Shown: positions 16,329 to 24,879, numbered from the stretch's first letter. The stretch is 25,649 nucleotides of DNA from Nitrospinaceae bacterium UBA3496 (GCA_002377645.1 DFQF01000043.1:1-25649); one strand, 5' to 3'. Notes: a model not told the origin generated them from the letters alone. Program-made: numbers and translations.

Positions 16329-17072
16329 ATGAACACTGCGAAAAAAGAAAAACCGCTTATTCACCCCCATATTCCCTATTACTTTCAACTTTCTAATCAA
16401 ATCCGTTCTCAGATTGAAAGTGGTGACCTTAAGGACGGGGAAAAATTGCCTAAGGAAGTAGATCTGGCTAAAATGTACAGTATTAGTAGAGTTCCAGTTC
16501 GACAGGCATTGGGACTATTAGAAAAAGATGGTCTGATAATTAGGAAGAGAGGTAAAGGAACGTTTGTAAGAATCCAAGATGAGGATTCTACAGCTGTAAG
16601 ACTATCGGGTATACTCGCTAAAATAAAAAGTAAAAATACCACGCGCAAAATAATTAGCATGAATACAAGAGTCGTCAATAAGAAGATCTCTGACTATTTT
16701 GACGATACTAATAATGTCTCTATATCTGTTTTCAAAAGAGCCCTTTTGCAAAATGAGAAACCTTATTGTTTTACATCTCATTATATCCCCTCAAAAATCG
16801 GAAAACAGATAACCAGAAAACAGATGAAAGAAAAAACAATGCTAGAGATTCTAGATAAAGATTTAGGTTTTAATGTAGGAAGTGTCAAACAAGAATTTGA
16901 AGCCAGAAACGCATCGAATGAGGTTGCTAAAATTCTTTCACTAAGTGTTATGGCCCCTGTCCTCTTTGTCAAAACTTTTGTGACTGACAAACTTGGAAAC
17001 CCTATCGAATACTCAGAAATTTTCTACCCTGGAGACACTCACAGATACAGTATAGAATTAGATTATATTTAA
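16329..17072 (+). CDS. GntR-family transcriptional regulator with UTRA domain (HutC subfamily)
   Basis: A 247-residue regulator. The winged helix-turn-helix spans about residues 18-82: PYYFQLSNQIRSQIESGDLKDGEKLPKEVDLAKMYSISRVPVRQAL then the wing RKRGKGTFV. The UTRA ligand-sensing domain occupies about 95-245, with CFTSHYIPSK, LGFNVGSVKQEFEARNAS, PVLFVKTFVTDKLGNPIEYSEIFYPGD and a final RYSIEL, all typical. Such proteins repress catabolic operons until a sugar, amino acid or related intermediate binds. Two ATGs, at 16323 and 16329, are in frame; AAAAAGG touches the first and is six bases from the second, so I use the second. It is divergent from the Gfo/Idh operon and is the likely regulator of it, and possibly of the nearby importer genes. 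A strong terminator follows. Confidence 0.92.
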   Translation: MNTAKKEKPLIHPHIPYYFQLSNQIRSQIESGDLKDGEKLPKEVDLAKMYSISRVPVRQALGLLEKDGLIIRKRGKGTFVRIQDEDSTAVRLSGILAKIKSKNTTRKIISMNTRVVNKKISDYFDDTNNVSISVFKRALLQNEKPYCFTSHYIPSKIGKQITRKQMKEKTMLEILDKDLGFNVGSVKQEFEARNASNEVAKILSLSVMAPVLFVKTFVTDKLGNPIEYSEIFYPGDTHRYSIELDYI

Positions 17073-17092
17073 ATTCGAATAAACAAAAAAAT

Positions 17093-17131
17093 AAAGGCTC
17101 CCGATACTAAGTGTTTGTATCGGGAGCCTTT
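17093..17131. terminator. bidirectional rho-independent terminator
   Basis: A 15-base-pair stem whose core is GGCTCCCGATAC (17096-17107) and GTATCGGGAGCC (17117-17128), extended by AAA/TTT, with a nine-base loop. On the plus strand it is followed by TGTTTTC, after a T-run at the base; on the minus strand by ATTTTTTTG. It lies between two convergent genes, the GntR regulator and the binding protein, and should end both transcripts. Confidence 0.93.
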
Positions 17132-17152
17132 TGTTTTCTAAAGAGTCTTTAA

Positions 17153-18700
17153 CTAACGAGACATCTCATTAACTAGTACAACAGAATTAGGTCTTGATTT
17201 CCATTTAACAGACTTTTTCTTGGCATGAATCTGATCATTTTGCCATAAGAAAATCAAAGGAGCTTTATCTTCCCTAAGGATACGATTGATCCTTTGGTAT
17301 TTTTTCTCCCTTGTTTTGTAATCAATTGTGGAACGAGCATCTTTAGCAAGCTTATCGATAAACTTGTCTCGGAATCCTGTCCAAGAAGCCCAACTTACTA
17401 CTTGACCAGCATACATACCTTCCGAATGAAGATGCATATCCATTCTACATCCTAACCACCAGAAAGGTTTGTTTCCTTTGTTCCAGCGCGCTTTAGATTT
17501 CTTAACAATTGTTCCCCATCTAGGTGTTTTCACATTCGCTGTAACACCAACTTTTTTAAGCATCCCGGAAATAGCTTCAGTAGCTTCTTTTCCACCTAAA
17601 TATCTTCCTAGGGGAACATATAGATCAACTTCAAATCCATTAGGAAATCCTGCCTCTGCTAGCAAATTTTTAGCAAGTTCAGGATCGTAAGGATAAGGCT
17701 TCAAATTAGGATTATAACCAAAACTTGTTGGACCTACGTTTGTTGCAACTACTTTTGCATGTCCTTTAAGAATTGTACTTACAATAAGATCCTTATTAAC
17801 CGCATAATTCATAGCTTTTCTAACTTTAGCTGAAGCCCACGGAGAATCTTTTTTAATAATCATAACAACAAAACAAGTTCTTACAGATGGTGCAGAGACC
17901 AGATCTAAATTTGGATTCGATTTTATTTTCCCAACCCATTGAGGTGGTACTTGGTTAATTAGATCCAATTCTCCTGAGAGAAGAGCAGAAACACGAGTAG
18001 TTGGCTCAGGAATAATTTTTACAATTGCTTTCTTAAATTTAGGAGCAAACAACTTTCTTTTGTCCCAGTAATTCGGATTAGCAACGTAAACAAGTTCTTC
18101 GCCTTTTTTCCAACTCTTCAACACATATGGTCCACTGCCAATAGGCTTTCTTGCAAGTTTCTTATGTGGAGTTGAAGAATAATATTTAGGAGGAACTATA
18201 GCCCCATAACTTGTTAATGGAGAAATCAGGAACTGATCAGGATACTTAGAGTGAACATGTACAGTATATTTATCTACAACATCGACATGGCTTAAAGACC
18301 TAAAGTAACCAATTTGTCTACTTTGTTTTTTAAATCCATATTTTTTCCATTTAACAATTCTTTCTAAGCTATATTTTACTGCGTGAGCATCTAAATCTTC
18401 ACCATTACTAAATTTAATACCTTTTCTCAATTTAAATTCGACGGTTGTCTTACTAAGGTTCTTCCAAGATTTTGCTAACTTAGGAATAATTTTACCGCTT
18501 CTATCACGGAAAACCAAATTATCAAAAACTAATGGATAATGAAGGTTCATTGGGAATCCAGTGATTCTATGCGGATCAAAAGTGGATGGTTGAGAAGTAA
18601 AACCAACCTTAATTGTTCCCTTGGGTGCAGCAACCAAATCCGCTGTATTTAGCAGACATATGGAGAACACCAAAACTAAAAAAACACTCAACTTCTTCAT
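17153..18700 (-). CDS. peptide/nickel-type ABC transporter solute-binding protein (SBP family 5)
   Basis: A 515-residue extracytoplasmic binding protein. Residues 1 to about 25 are a Sec signal peptide (MKKLSVFLVLVFSICLLNTA, cleavage likely after LVAA) without a lipobox, so a free periplasmic protein. Family 5 landmarks are QPSTFDPHR, LVFDNLVFRD, ELKLR-like VEFKLRKGIKFSNGEDLDA, KPIGSGPYVLKSWKKGE, and VRKAMNYAVNKDLI. The frame continues to 18799, but that extension is unlikely: GGAGG sits ten bases before the ATG at 18700, and the signal peptide starts there. It is the last gene of permease B, permease C, binding protein; a 133-base gap with a repeated element separates it from permease C. A strong terminator follows, so no ATPase gene belongs to this operon. 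The ligand is probably a peptide or similar; the pocket cannot be read from sequence. Confidence 0.93.
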   Translation of the reverse strand: MKKLSVFLVLVFSICLLNTADLVAAPKGTIKVGFTSQPSTFDPHRITGFPMNLHYPLVFDNLVFRDRSGKIIPKLAKSWKNLSKTTVEFKLRKGIKFSNGEDLDAHAVKYSLERIVKWKKYGFKKQSRQIGYFRSLSHVDVVDKYTVHVHSKYPDQFLISPLTSYGAIVPPKYYSSTPHKKLARKPIGSGPYVLKSWKKGEELVYVANPNYWDKRKLFAPKFKKAIVKIIPEPTTRVSALLSGELDLINQVPPQWVGKIKSNPNLDLVSAPSVRTCFVVMIIKKDSPWASAKVRKAMNYAVNKDLIVSTILKGHAKVVATNVGPTSFGYNPNLKPYPYDPELAKNLLAEAGFPNGFEVDLYVPLGRYLGGKEATEAISGMLKKVGVTANVKTPRWGTIVKKSKARWNKGNKPFWWLGCRMDMHLHSEGMYAGQVVSWASWTGFRDKFIDKLAKDARSTIDYKTREKKYQRINRILREDKAPLIFLWQNDQIHAKKKSVKWKSRPNSVVLVNEMSR

Positions 18701-18804
18701 TTGTGAAAATCCTCCGTAGATTAGAAGAAACAATACTGCTTCAATAAAAAAAGTTCTTAAAATTTTTGTTATGAGGGGATGATAATACTTTTTGAACAAA
18801 CATA

Positions 18805-18828
18805 CAATAGGTAGTAAATTTATTACTT
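18805..18828. repeat. 24-base repeated element, copy 1 (upstream of the binding-protein gene)
   Basis: CAATAGGTAGTA, five variable bases, ATTACTT. The same element occurs at 20739-20762 upstream of permease B of the same importer. It contains an imperfect palindrome, AGTAA...TTACT. This copy lies just after the stop codon of permease C and 105 bases before the start of the binding protein. A regulatory site or promoter part is likely; its function is not shown. Confidence 0.55.
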
Positions 18829-18833
18829 AAAAA

Positions 18834-19763
18834 CTAGGACCGTGCACGAAGTCTCGGATCCAACACATTTCTTAACCAATCGCCTACCATATTAGAACCT
18901 AAAACAGTAATTGTAATTGCAATACCGGGGAAAGTAACTATCCACCAAGCTAAGTATATGTGATTACGACCTTCACTTAAAATTCCACCCCAAGTAGGTC
19001 TTGGAGGAGGAACACCGAGACCTAAGAAACTAAGACCTGCCTCTATGACGATCATTCTTCCAAGATAAAGAGACCCAATAATAATAACAGGACTCAAAGT
19101 ATTAGGAAGTAAATGTAATAACAAAATCCGCCAATTACTAGCACCTATACTATGAGCGGCAGTAATAAATTCAGACTCTTTCAGGCTTAAAACTTTACCT
19201 CTCACTACACGTGCGTAGGCAGTCCACATACGAACTGAGATTACTACTATAATAAGTGTGAGACTCGGACCTACAACATTAATAGTGGCAAGAGCAAGAA
19301 GAATAAAAGGGAAAGAAAGAATGAAATCAACCAATCTCATCAAAAGATAGTCAATAGTTCCACCATAAAATCCTGAGATCAAACCAAGTATAAGCCCTAC
19401 AGAACCAGAAATCAAAACCGAAAAAACACCCACTATAATTGAAACTTGAGAACCATAGATTACTCGACTCAAAAGATCTCTACCAAGATGATCAGTGCCA
19501 AACCAGAATACTTTTCCTCCTGATTCAAATCCTGGAGGCTTCATATTTAACAATAAAGATTGTTCTGTAGGATCCATAGGAGATAGAAACTTTGCAAAAA
19601 TTGCAGTAAAAACTACTAAAAGAAGTATCACAAGACCAACCAAGGCAGATTTTTGCGCCCAAAGAGATGCAAAAAACTTCTTTATCCAATGGACTTCTAC
19701 TCCAAACTGATCATATTCAGTTTCAATTTGGGGAACATTTATTTTTTTTTCTTCAGATACCAT
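18834..19763 (-). CDS. ABC transporter permease, DppC/OppC type
   Basis: A 309-residue inner-membrane permease with an N-terminal cytoplasmic stretch (1 to about 28), a first membrane helix (SALVGLVILLLVVFTAIFA), the family segment FGTDHLGRDLLSRVIYGSQVSI, five further helices, the EAA loop (SEFITAAHSIGASNWRILLLHLLPN) that docks to the ATPase, and a WLRNVLDPRLR end. The frame opens at a TTG at 19784, but the ATG at 19763 follows AGGA and gives the usual MVSEEKK start. It begins one base after the permease B stop, so the two are translationally coupled. It is closely similar to the paralogue at 23026-23958 over its whole length. Confidence 0.94.
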   Translation of the reverse strand: MVSEEKKINVPQIETEYDQFGVEVHWIKKFFASLWAQKSALVGLVILLLVVFTAIFAKFLSPMDPTEQSLLLNMKPPGFESGGKVFWFGTDHLGRDLLSRVIYGSQVSIIVGVFSVLISGSVGLILGLISGFYGGTIDYLLMRLVDFILSFPFILLALATINVVGPSLTLIIVVISVRMWTAYARVVRGKVLSLKESEFITAAHSIGASNWRILLLHLLPNTLSPVIIIGSLYLGRMIVIEAGLSFLGLGVPPPRPTWGGILSEGRNHIYLAWWIVTFPGIAITITVLGSNMVGDWLRNVLDPRLRARS

Positions 19764-19764
19764 T

Positions 19765-20688
19765 CTAAATTTTCCTAAAATCAAGTCGAGGATCTAAAAA
19801 GGTATAAAGAATATCTACAAAAGTATTAATTAGGATAAAAACCGAAGCCAAAACAAAAACTGCAACCTGAACAACGGGAAAATCACTTGTATTGATGGCA
19901 TCAATCGTCAATTTGCCTACTCCTGGCCAAGCAAAAACGGTCTCAACTATTACTGTTCCTCCCAACATAATACCAAGATCAATACCTAGAATTGTAACAA
20001 TAGGAATCGCAGAATTTTTCAATGCATGGCGAACTAATACTATTTTTTCATTTAAACCCTTCGAACGTGCAGTAAGAATATAATCCTGCCTTAAAACTTC
20101 CAGCATCTCTGAACGCATCAATCTAGCTAAACGAGCCATCTGATAAGAAGAGGCTACAAAAGCAGGCATAACAAAATGCCAAGGGGTACCTCTACCATAA
20201 GAGGGCAAGATTTTTAACGTCACCGAAAAAAACAAAATCATCATCAATCCTAACCAAAAATTAGGTAGGGCTTGACCAAAGACGGCTCCGATCATACATG
20301 CTCGGTCGGTTAATTGGTTTTCTTTAAGGGCGGCAAAGCACCCAAGGGGTATTCCTATTAGAACAGACATGGAGAATGCTACAGCAGTAAGTTGGATGGT
20401 TGCTGGGAGTCTCTCCATGACGATACCAAAAGCAGGTTCTTCATGTTCATATGATTCTCCCCAATCTCCTTTTATTACTCCGCTAAAAAAACGATAATAT
20501 TGAACATATAGAGGTTTATCGAATCCCATTTGGATAGTAATTTTCTTTATATCTTCTTCAGTAGCATCTTCTGGAGCCATAACCATCACAGGATCACCTG
20601 TGATATGAAGCAACAGAAACAAAAACACTAATACACACTTAATTAAAACAACAGCTTGCAAAAGTCTTCTTACAACAAATGCACCCAA
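19765..20688 (-). CDS. ABC transporter permease, DppB/OppB type
   Basis: A 307-residue inner-membrane permease. It begins with the family N-terminus (FVVRRLLQAVVLIKCVLVFLFLL), followed by HITGDPV, GDWGES, LPATIQLTAVAF, then membrane helices and the EAA loop (RQDYILTARSKGLNEKIVLVRHALKNSAIP), and ends FLDPRLDF. The start is a TTG at 20688, seven bases after AGGAG; an out-of-frame ATG at 20693 lies in between and would give only a seven-codon peptide, so TTG is preferred. It is the first gene of the B, C, binding-protein operon. A 208-base divergent gap separates it from the SDR gene. No ATPase gene follows in this operon. Confidence 0.93.
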   Translation of the reverse strand: MGAFVVRRLLQAVVLIKCVLVFLFLLLHITGDPVMVMAPEDATEEDIKKITIQMGFDKPLYVQYYRFFSGVIKGDWGESYEHEEPAFGIVMERLPATIQLTAVAFSMSVLIGIPLGCFAALKENQLTDRACMIGAVFGQALPNFWLGLMMILFFSVTLKILPSYGRGTPWHFVMPAFVASSYQMARLARLMRSEMLEVLRQDYILTARSKGLNEKIVLVRHALKNSAIPIVTILGIDLGIMLGGTVIVETVFAWPGVGKLTIDAINTSDFPVVQVAVFVLASVFILINTFVDILYTFLDPRLDFRKI

Positions 20689-20738
20689 ACCATGACTCCT
20701 ATAGTCTAAATACTACGAATCATGCATAATTAAAAAAA

Positions 20739-20762
20739 CAATAGGTAGTATTAATATTACTT
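20739..20762. repeat. 24-base repeated element, copy 2 (upstream of permease B)
   Basis: The same element as at 18805-18828: CAATAGGTAGTA, five variable bases, ATTACTT. Here it lies 51 bases upstream of the permease B start codon, in the divergent gap to the SDR gene. Its position before a gene start in both copies suggests an operator or promoter element for this importer. Confidence 0.55.
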
Positions 20763-20896
20763 TTAAAAAATTGCAAAAAAAAGACGACAACTCTCATAGA
20801 TTGTTTTTTTATTAAATTTACATGATCCACGATAAAAGTAAAAATCAAAAACACAAATTTTCTGTTTATGTAATTTCTTAAGAGAGAGTTCTTAAA

Positions 20897-21676
20897 ATGA
20901 GCAAAAAAGGAATTTCTCAATTGTTCGATGTCTCCAATAAGGTGATTTTAATTACTGGAGGAGCTGGCGCAATAGGTTCTTCAATTGCAAAAGGATTTGC
21001 AAAACTTGGGGCAAAATTAATTTTTACCGATTTCAATCTACCTGAAGCACAAAATATTGCGCATAAGATGAAAATTCCTGCAACCCAGATCATAGTTGAA
21101 CATCTAGATGTCAGAGATCAGACCCAAGTACAAAATGTAGTAAAAAAATCTATAAGTCACTTCAATAGAATAGACATTCTTTTTAATAATGCAGGGATAA
21201 ATCCCAGGATAAAAGCTGTAGATATCAAAAAAGAAATTTGGGAAGAAGTTATAAATATTAACTTGTCAGGAATGTTTTTTATGGCACAAGAAGTTGCAAA
21301 ACAAACAATGATTCCAAACCTCGATGGAAAAATAATAAATACCTCTTCACTTCAAGGAATGAAAGGTGCAAAGGGAGCTGCAGCATATGCATCAAGTAAA
21401 GGCGGAATTATTACACTTACTAAAGTTCTTGCTAATGAATGGGGGAAATTCAATATTAATGTTAACTCTATAGCACCTAGCAATCTTGATACTCCAATGA
21501 CTGCAAGAGTTTATAGCGAGAAAGGTTCAAAAGAAAAAGCTTCAAAAAAGACTCCTTTGCAAAGATTAGGAATCCCTGACGATTTAATTGGTACTGTTCT
21601 TTATTTATCTTCACCTGCATCCAATTATGTTACAGGACAAACGATTATTATAGATGGCGGCAAATCAGTTTCTTAA
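20897..21676 (+). CDS. short-chain dehydrogenase/reductase, SDR family (gluconate/2-deoxygluconate dehydrogenase-like)
   Basis: A 259-residue classical SDR. It has the Rossmann motif TGGAGAIG (20-27), acidic D45 after strand 2 (FTDFN; suggests NAD(H) preference), LDVRD (70-74), NNAG (97-100), N122, S150/S151 (NTSS), Y164-x3-K168 (AYASSK), and a final IIIDGG. The overall pattern resembles 5-keto-gluconate and 3-keto-sugar-acid reductases, but the substrate is not certain. The ATG at 20897 is preceded by GAGAGAG eight bases upstream. It heads a plus-strand pair with the MFS transporter and is divergent from permease B, so it may oxidise a substrate brought in by one of the flanking transporters (inference). 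It keeps the NNAG motif, in contrast to the other SDR in the window. Confidence 0.9.
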   Translation: MSKKGISQLFDVSNKVILITGGAGAIGSSIAKGFAKLGAKLIFTDFNLPEAQNIAHKMKIPATQIIVEHLDVRDQTQVQNVVKKSISHFNRIDILFNNAGINPRIKAVDIKKEIWEEVININLSGMFFMAQEVAKQTMIPNLDGKIINTSSLQGMKGAKGAAAYASSKGGIITLTKVLANEWGKFNINVNSIAPSNLDTPMTARVYSEKGSKEKASKKTPLQRLGIPDDLIGTVLYLSSPASNYVTGQTIIIDGGKSVS

Positions 21677-21728
21677 ACTATTTTTAATTTCTTTCTGATT
21701 CGAAATATAGCTTAGGAATTCCTTAAAT

Positions 21729-21749
21729 ATGACTGACATAATTCTATGA
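21729..21749 (+). other. six-codon leader frame (MTDIIL) overlapping the MFS start
   Basis: ATG at 21729, preceded by AGGA eleven bases upstream, reads six codons to a TGA at 21747 that overlaps the ATG of the MFS gene as ATGA. The MFS start itself has no good ribosome site, so translation could be coupled through this mini-frame. It is short enough to be chance. Confidence 0.3.
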
Positions 21750-23029
21750 ACATCAAAAATAATGAAAACAAATTCACATATTATGGGTGGCTTATTGTAG
21801 TTCTTTCTTTCCTTACATTATCAACACATGGCAGTGCAAGAATGTCTTTTTCTTTATTTCAGGTCGCACTCATTGACGAATATGGATGGAGTAGAGGCGC
21901 TTTAGGGGGAGCATTTTCTCTCATGATGGTTCTTTATGCTCTTATCGGTCCATTTATCGGTTCTTTTTTTGAAAAATATGGAGCGAGAGCAGTCATTCCA
22001 TTAGGCTCGATCATAATTGGCATAGGGTTAAGCGGAGGATATTTCATTTCTGCAATATGGCACGTTTACTTTTTAATCGGAATTTTCCTTTCAGTCGGTC
22101 AAGCTTGTAGTGGATTTGCAATGCACAGTGCACTCATGCCACTTTGGTTCTCAAAAAAAAGAGGTCTGGCTACTGGAATTGTTTTTTCAGGTCCTGGGAT
22201 AGGAGCTATCTTTTTAATACCTGCTCTAGAATACATCATGCGTATTTATGGTTGGAGAAACGCAACTCTTTTCTTCGGTTTACTCTTAATTTTAATTATT
22301 GGGCCTTCAAATTTCATATTCATGAGAAACAAATCAACAACTTTTGATTCTAGACAAGAAAAAGAACAATCAAAAAAACTTAATTTAAAACAAAAAAAGA
22401 AAACTTCATTCTCAGAAATTTTGAAAGTTATTCAAAATGTAAAGAATTCAAAACAGTTCTGGATACTTGGGTTCATGAATTTTTCTATTGGCATTTTCAG
22501 CAATACCATCGTTAGTCAACTTCAAATATATATGATCGATGTAAAATATAGCATGTCAAATGCTGCAATTATTCTTGGAATGTCAGGCTTTTTTAGAATA
22601 ACAGGAAGTTTGTTTTCTGGTTGGATCAGTGACTATATAGGAAGAAAGTATACCATGGCGATTGTAAGCGCCATCTCACTTTCTTCTGTAATGCTCTTAA
22701 TATTAATTCCTTTCCTTCAAGAAAATAGTTATTGGGGGTATTTTTTTGGAATAATTTTTGGAATTGGTGGTGGTGGTCTAACTTCCTGTTATGCCGCCCA
22801 ATCTGCAGATACTTTTCAAGGAAAACAACTTGGTATTATAATGGGACTCCTACAAATCTTTTATGGAGTTGGAGGGGCAACAGGACCTCTATTAGCAGGA
22901 TTTAACCATGATATCACAGGAAATTACATGCTTTCTTTCATAGTATTGATAATTATGCTCTCAGGAATGATTTTAGGTTGTTTTTCTTTGTCTAATAAAG
23001 ACAAAAATAAACTCAAATTTATTTCTTAA
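21746..23029 (+). CDS. MFS transporter (OxlT/monocarboxylate-transporter-like)
   Basis: A 427-residue major facilitator with about 12 hydrophobic segments: YYGWLIVVLSFLTLS at the N-terminus, GPFIGSFFEKYGARAVIPLG as the helix 2-3 loop (GxxxDRxG-type), a basic central loop at about residues 195-230 (EKEQSKKLNLKQKKK), and GWISDYIGRKYTMAIVS as the matching loop of the second half. YGWxIVxxxF at the start is common in the oxalate/formate and monocarboxylate carrier branch, so an organic acid is a reasonable guess. It follows the SDR by 69 bases on the same strand. Its stop codon overlaps that of the convergent permease C gene. The native start lacks a clear Shine-Dalgarno sequence (see the leader frame). 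Confidence 0.92.
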   Translation: MNIKNNENKFTYYGWLIVVLSFLTLSTHGSARMSFSLFQVALIDEYGWSRGALGGAFSLMMVLYALIGPFIGSFFEKYGARAVIPLGSIIIGIGLSGGYFISAIWHVYFLIGIFLSVGQACSGFAMHSALMPLWFSKKRGLATGIVFSGPGIGAIFLIPALEYIMRIYGWRNATLFFGLLLILIIGPSNFIFMRNKSTTFDSRQEKEQSKKLNLKQKKKTSFSEILKVIQNVKNSKQFWILGFMNFSIGIFSNTIVSQLQIYMIDVKYSMSNAAIILGMSGFFRITGSLFSGWISDYIGRKYTMAIVSAISLSSVMLLILIPFLQENSYWGYFFGIIFGIGGGGLTSCYAAQSADTFQGKQLGIIMGLLQIFYGVGGATGPLLAGFNHDITGNYMLSFIVLIIMLSGMILGCFSLSNKDKNKLKFIS

Positions 23030-23958
23030 CCTGTCCTTAAACGCGGGTCAAGAACATCACGTAACCAGTCTCCCACTAAATTTGTCCCTAGAACTGTGAT
23101 CGTAATTGCAAGACCTGGAAACGTAACAATCCACCACGACACATAAATATACGAACGTCCTTCTGCTAACAATCCTCCCCACGTTGGAGTTGGAGGAGGA
23201 ACTCCTAAACCTAGAAAACTTAAACCTGCTTCAATAATGATCATTCTTCCCAAATACAAAGATGCAATAATAATTACAGGAGGAATCACATTAGGCATAA
23301 GGTGCTTCAAAATAATCCGAAGTGGACTACCGCCAACTGATTTTGCAGAAATAACAAACTCCGTCTCTCTTAATGAAAGAACACTTCCTCTTACTACCCT
23401 TGCATAAATAACCCATAAACGGGTTGAAATAGCAAAAATGATTAAGAATAGACTAGAACCAAGAATAGAAATAAATGCTAGAGCCATCAAAATAAAAGGA
23501 AAAGACAAAACAAAATCAGCAAGTCTCATTAAAAAATAATCGACCTTCCCTCCAAAGTATCCAGAAATCAGACCTACCATTAGTCCAATACCTCCAGAGA
23601 AGAAAACAGAAAAGAATCCAACTATGATTGACACCTGAGAGCCGTAAATTATTCGACTAAACAGATCTCTTCCTAAATGGTCACTTCCCATAAATAATAT
23701 CTTTCCATCAAAAACTGTTAAAGGAGGCTTCATTGCTCTTTTAAATAACTGCTCATCTGGATCGAACGGGGAGATAATAGGAGCAAAAATCGCGAGTAAT
23801 AGGACTGAAGATAATATACACACTCCAAACAAAGCAGGTTTCTGTTTCCAAAGAGAGGTCAACAATCTAGAAACCCAAGTAGTTTCTGGTGGAAGTTCAT
23901 CCTCCCATTGTTTTTTCGAAATTATAAATTTGTTTGCTTCATCTCGAACATTTTTCAT
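23026..23958 (-). CDS. ABC transporter permease, DppC/OppC type (second importer)
   Basis: A 310-residue permease with the same landmarks as the copy at 18834-19763: MGSDHLGRDLFSRIIYGSQVSI, EAA loop TEFVISAKSVGGSPLRIILKHLMPN, LGLGVPPPTPTWGGLLAEGR and WLRDVLDPRLR. Its N-terminal 30 residues differ from those of the paralogue. The start ATG overlaps the permease B stop as ATGA (23955-23958), which implies translational coupling. The stop codon TAA shares the palindrome TTAA (23026-23029) with the stop of the convergent MFS gene. It is the last gene of this operon; no ATPase gene follows. Confidence 0.94.
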   Translation of the reverse strand: MKNVRDEANKFIISKKQWEDELPPETTWVSRLLTSLWKQKPALFGVCILSSVLLLAIFAPIISPFDPDEQLFKRAMKPPLTVFDGKILFMGSDHLGRDLFSRIIYGSQVSIIVGFFSVFFSGGIGLMVGLISGYFGGKVDYFLMRLADFVLSFPFILMALAFISILGSSLFLIIFAISTRLWVIYARVVRGSVLSLRETEFVISAKSVGGSPLRIILKHLMPNVIPPVIIIASLYLGRMIIIEAGLSFLGLGVPPPTPTWGGLLAEGRSYIYVSWWIVTFPGLAITITVLGTNLVGDWLRDVLDPRLRTG

Positions 23959-24872
23959 TCAAATTTAATCCTTGGATCCAAAAATGTATAAATAATATCG
24001 ACTATCATATTGATTAAAACAAAAGTAGAAGCAAGCACAAAAACCGCAGCTTGGACTACAGGAAAATCTCTAGTATTAATCGCTTCAACAGTTAATCTAC
24101 CGACCCCAGGCCATGCAAAAACAGTTTCTATTATGACTGTTCCACCAAGAGTTAAAGCTAAATCTAAACCCAGAACAGTGACAATCGGGATAGCCGAATT
24201 TTTCATTGCATGTCTAAACAATACAATTCTTTCCATTAGTCCTTTTGATCTAGCTGTAATTATATAGTTTGCACGAAGTACCTCTAACATTTCTGAACGC
24301 ATTAACCTGGCTAACCTCGCGGTATGAAATACAGATGCAGCAATTCCTGGCATGATTAGATGGGACCAATTTCCATAACCAAAAGAAGGAAGGATCCGTA
24401 AGTTTACGGCAAAAATAAGTATCAAAATCAATCCTAACCAAAACCCAGGAAGAGCTTGACCTAAAACCGCACCAATCATACAAACTCTATCAAGCATTGA
24501 ATGTTCTTTAAGTGCTGCAAAACAACCTAGTGGAAGGCCAATTAAGATTGATACAATGAATGCTGTACCAGCGAGTTCTATGGTTGCAGGCATATGACTT
24601 AATACTAAACCCAGTGCAGGTTCTTCAGTCTCAAAAGAGTCCCCAAAACTACCTTTTAATACCTTGGAAAAAAACATCCCATACTGGACTACGAGTGGCT
24701 TATCAAAACCATACTGTTTACGTAAAAGAGCTTCTTCTTCCTTCGTTGCTTCCTCAGGAAGCATTACTGAAATAGGATCCCCGCTAATATGGAGAAGCAG
24801 AAAAACAAAGATCAGTACGCACTTGATTAACACAAGCGCCTGAAATGCACGCCTAATAATAAAACTTGTCAT
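23955..24872 (-). CDS. ABC transporter permease, DppB/OppB type (second importer)
   Basis: A 305-residue permease, paralogous to 19765-20688: FIIRRAFQALVLIKCVLIFVFLLLHISGDP, GSFGDSF, MPATIELAG, EAA loop LRANYIITARSKGLMERIVLFRHAMKNSAIP, FAWPGVGRLTVEAI and FLDPRIKF. The ATG at 24872 is preceded by AGGTG, and that ribosome site lies inside a small inverted repeat (24880-24894). Upstream lies the binding-protein gene, separated by 70 bases that hold a strong hairpin. So the order here is binding protein, B, C, unlike the neighbouring importer. Confidence 0.94.
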   Translation of the reverse strand: MTSFIIRRAFQALVLIKCVLIFVFLLLHISGDPISVMLPEEATKEEEALLRKQYGFDKPLVVQYGMFFSKVLKGSFGDSFETEEPALGLVLSHMPATIELAGTAFIVSILIGLPLGCFAALKEHSMLDRVCMIGAVLGQALPGFWLGLILILIFAVNLRILPSFGYGNWSHLIMPGIAASVFHTARLARLMRSEMLEVLRANYIITARSKGLMERIVLFRHAMKNSAIPIVTVLGLDLALTLGGTVIIETVFAWPGVGRLTVEAINTRDFPVVQAAVFVLASTFVLINMIVDIIYTFLDPRIKFE

Positions 24873-24879
24873 TCATGCA

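Noticed and set aside
20720..20920. Minus-strand open frame in the permease B-SDR divergent gap
   Set aside because: Composition is dominated by Phe, Asn and Lys from AT-rich intergenic DNA, it overlaps the SDR start, and it has no ribosome site.
24010..24267. Plus-strand open frames inside both permease B genes (also 19892-20083)
   Set aside because: They occur at equivalent positions because the permeases are paralogous; this is mirrored coding constraint and not evidence of conserved antisense genes.
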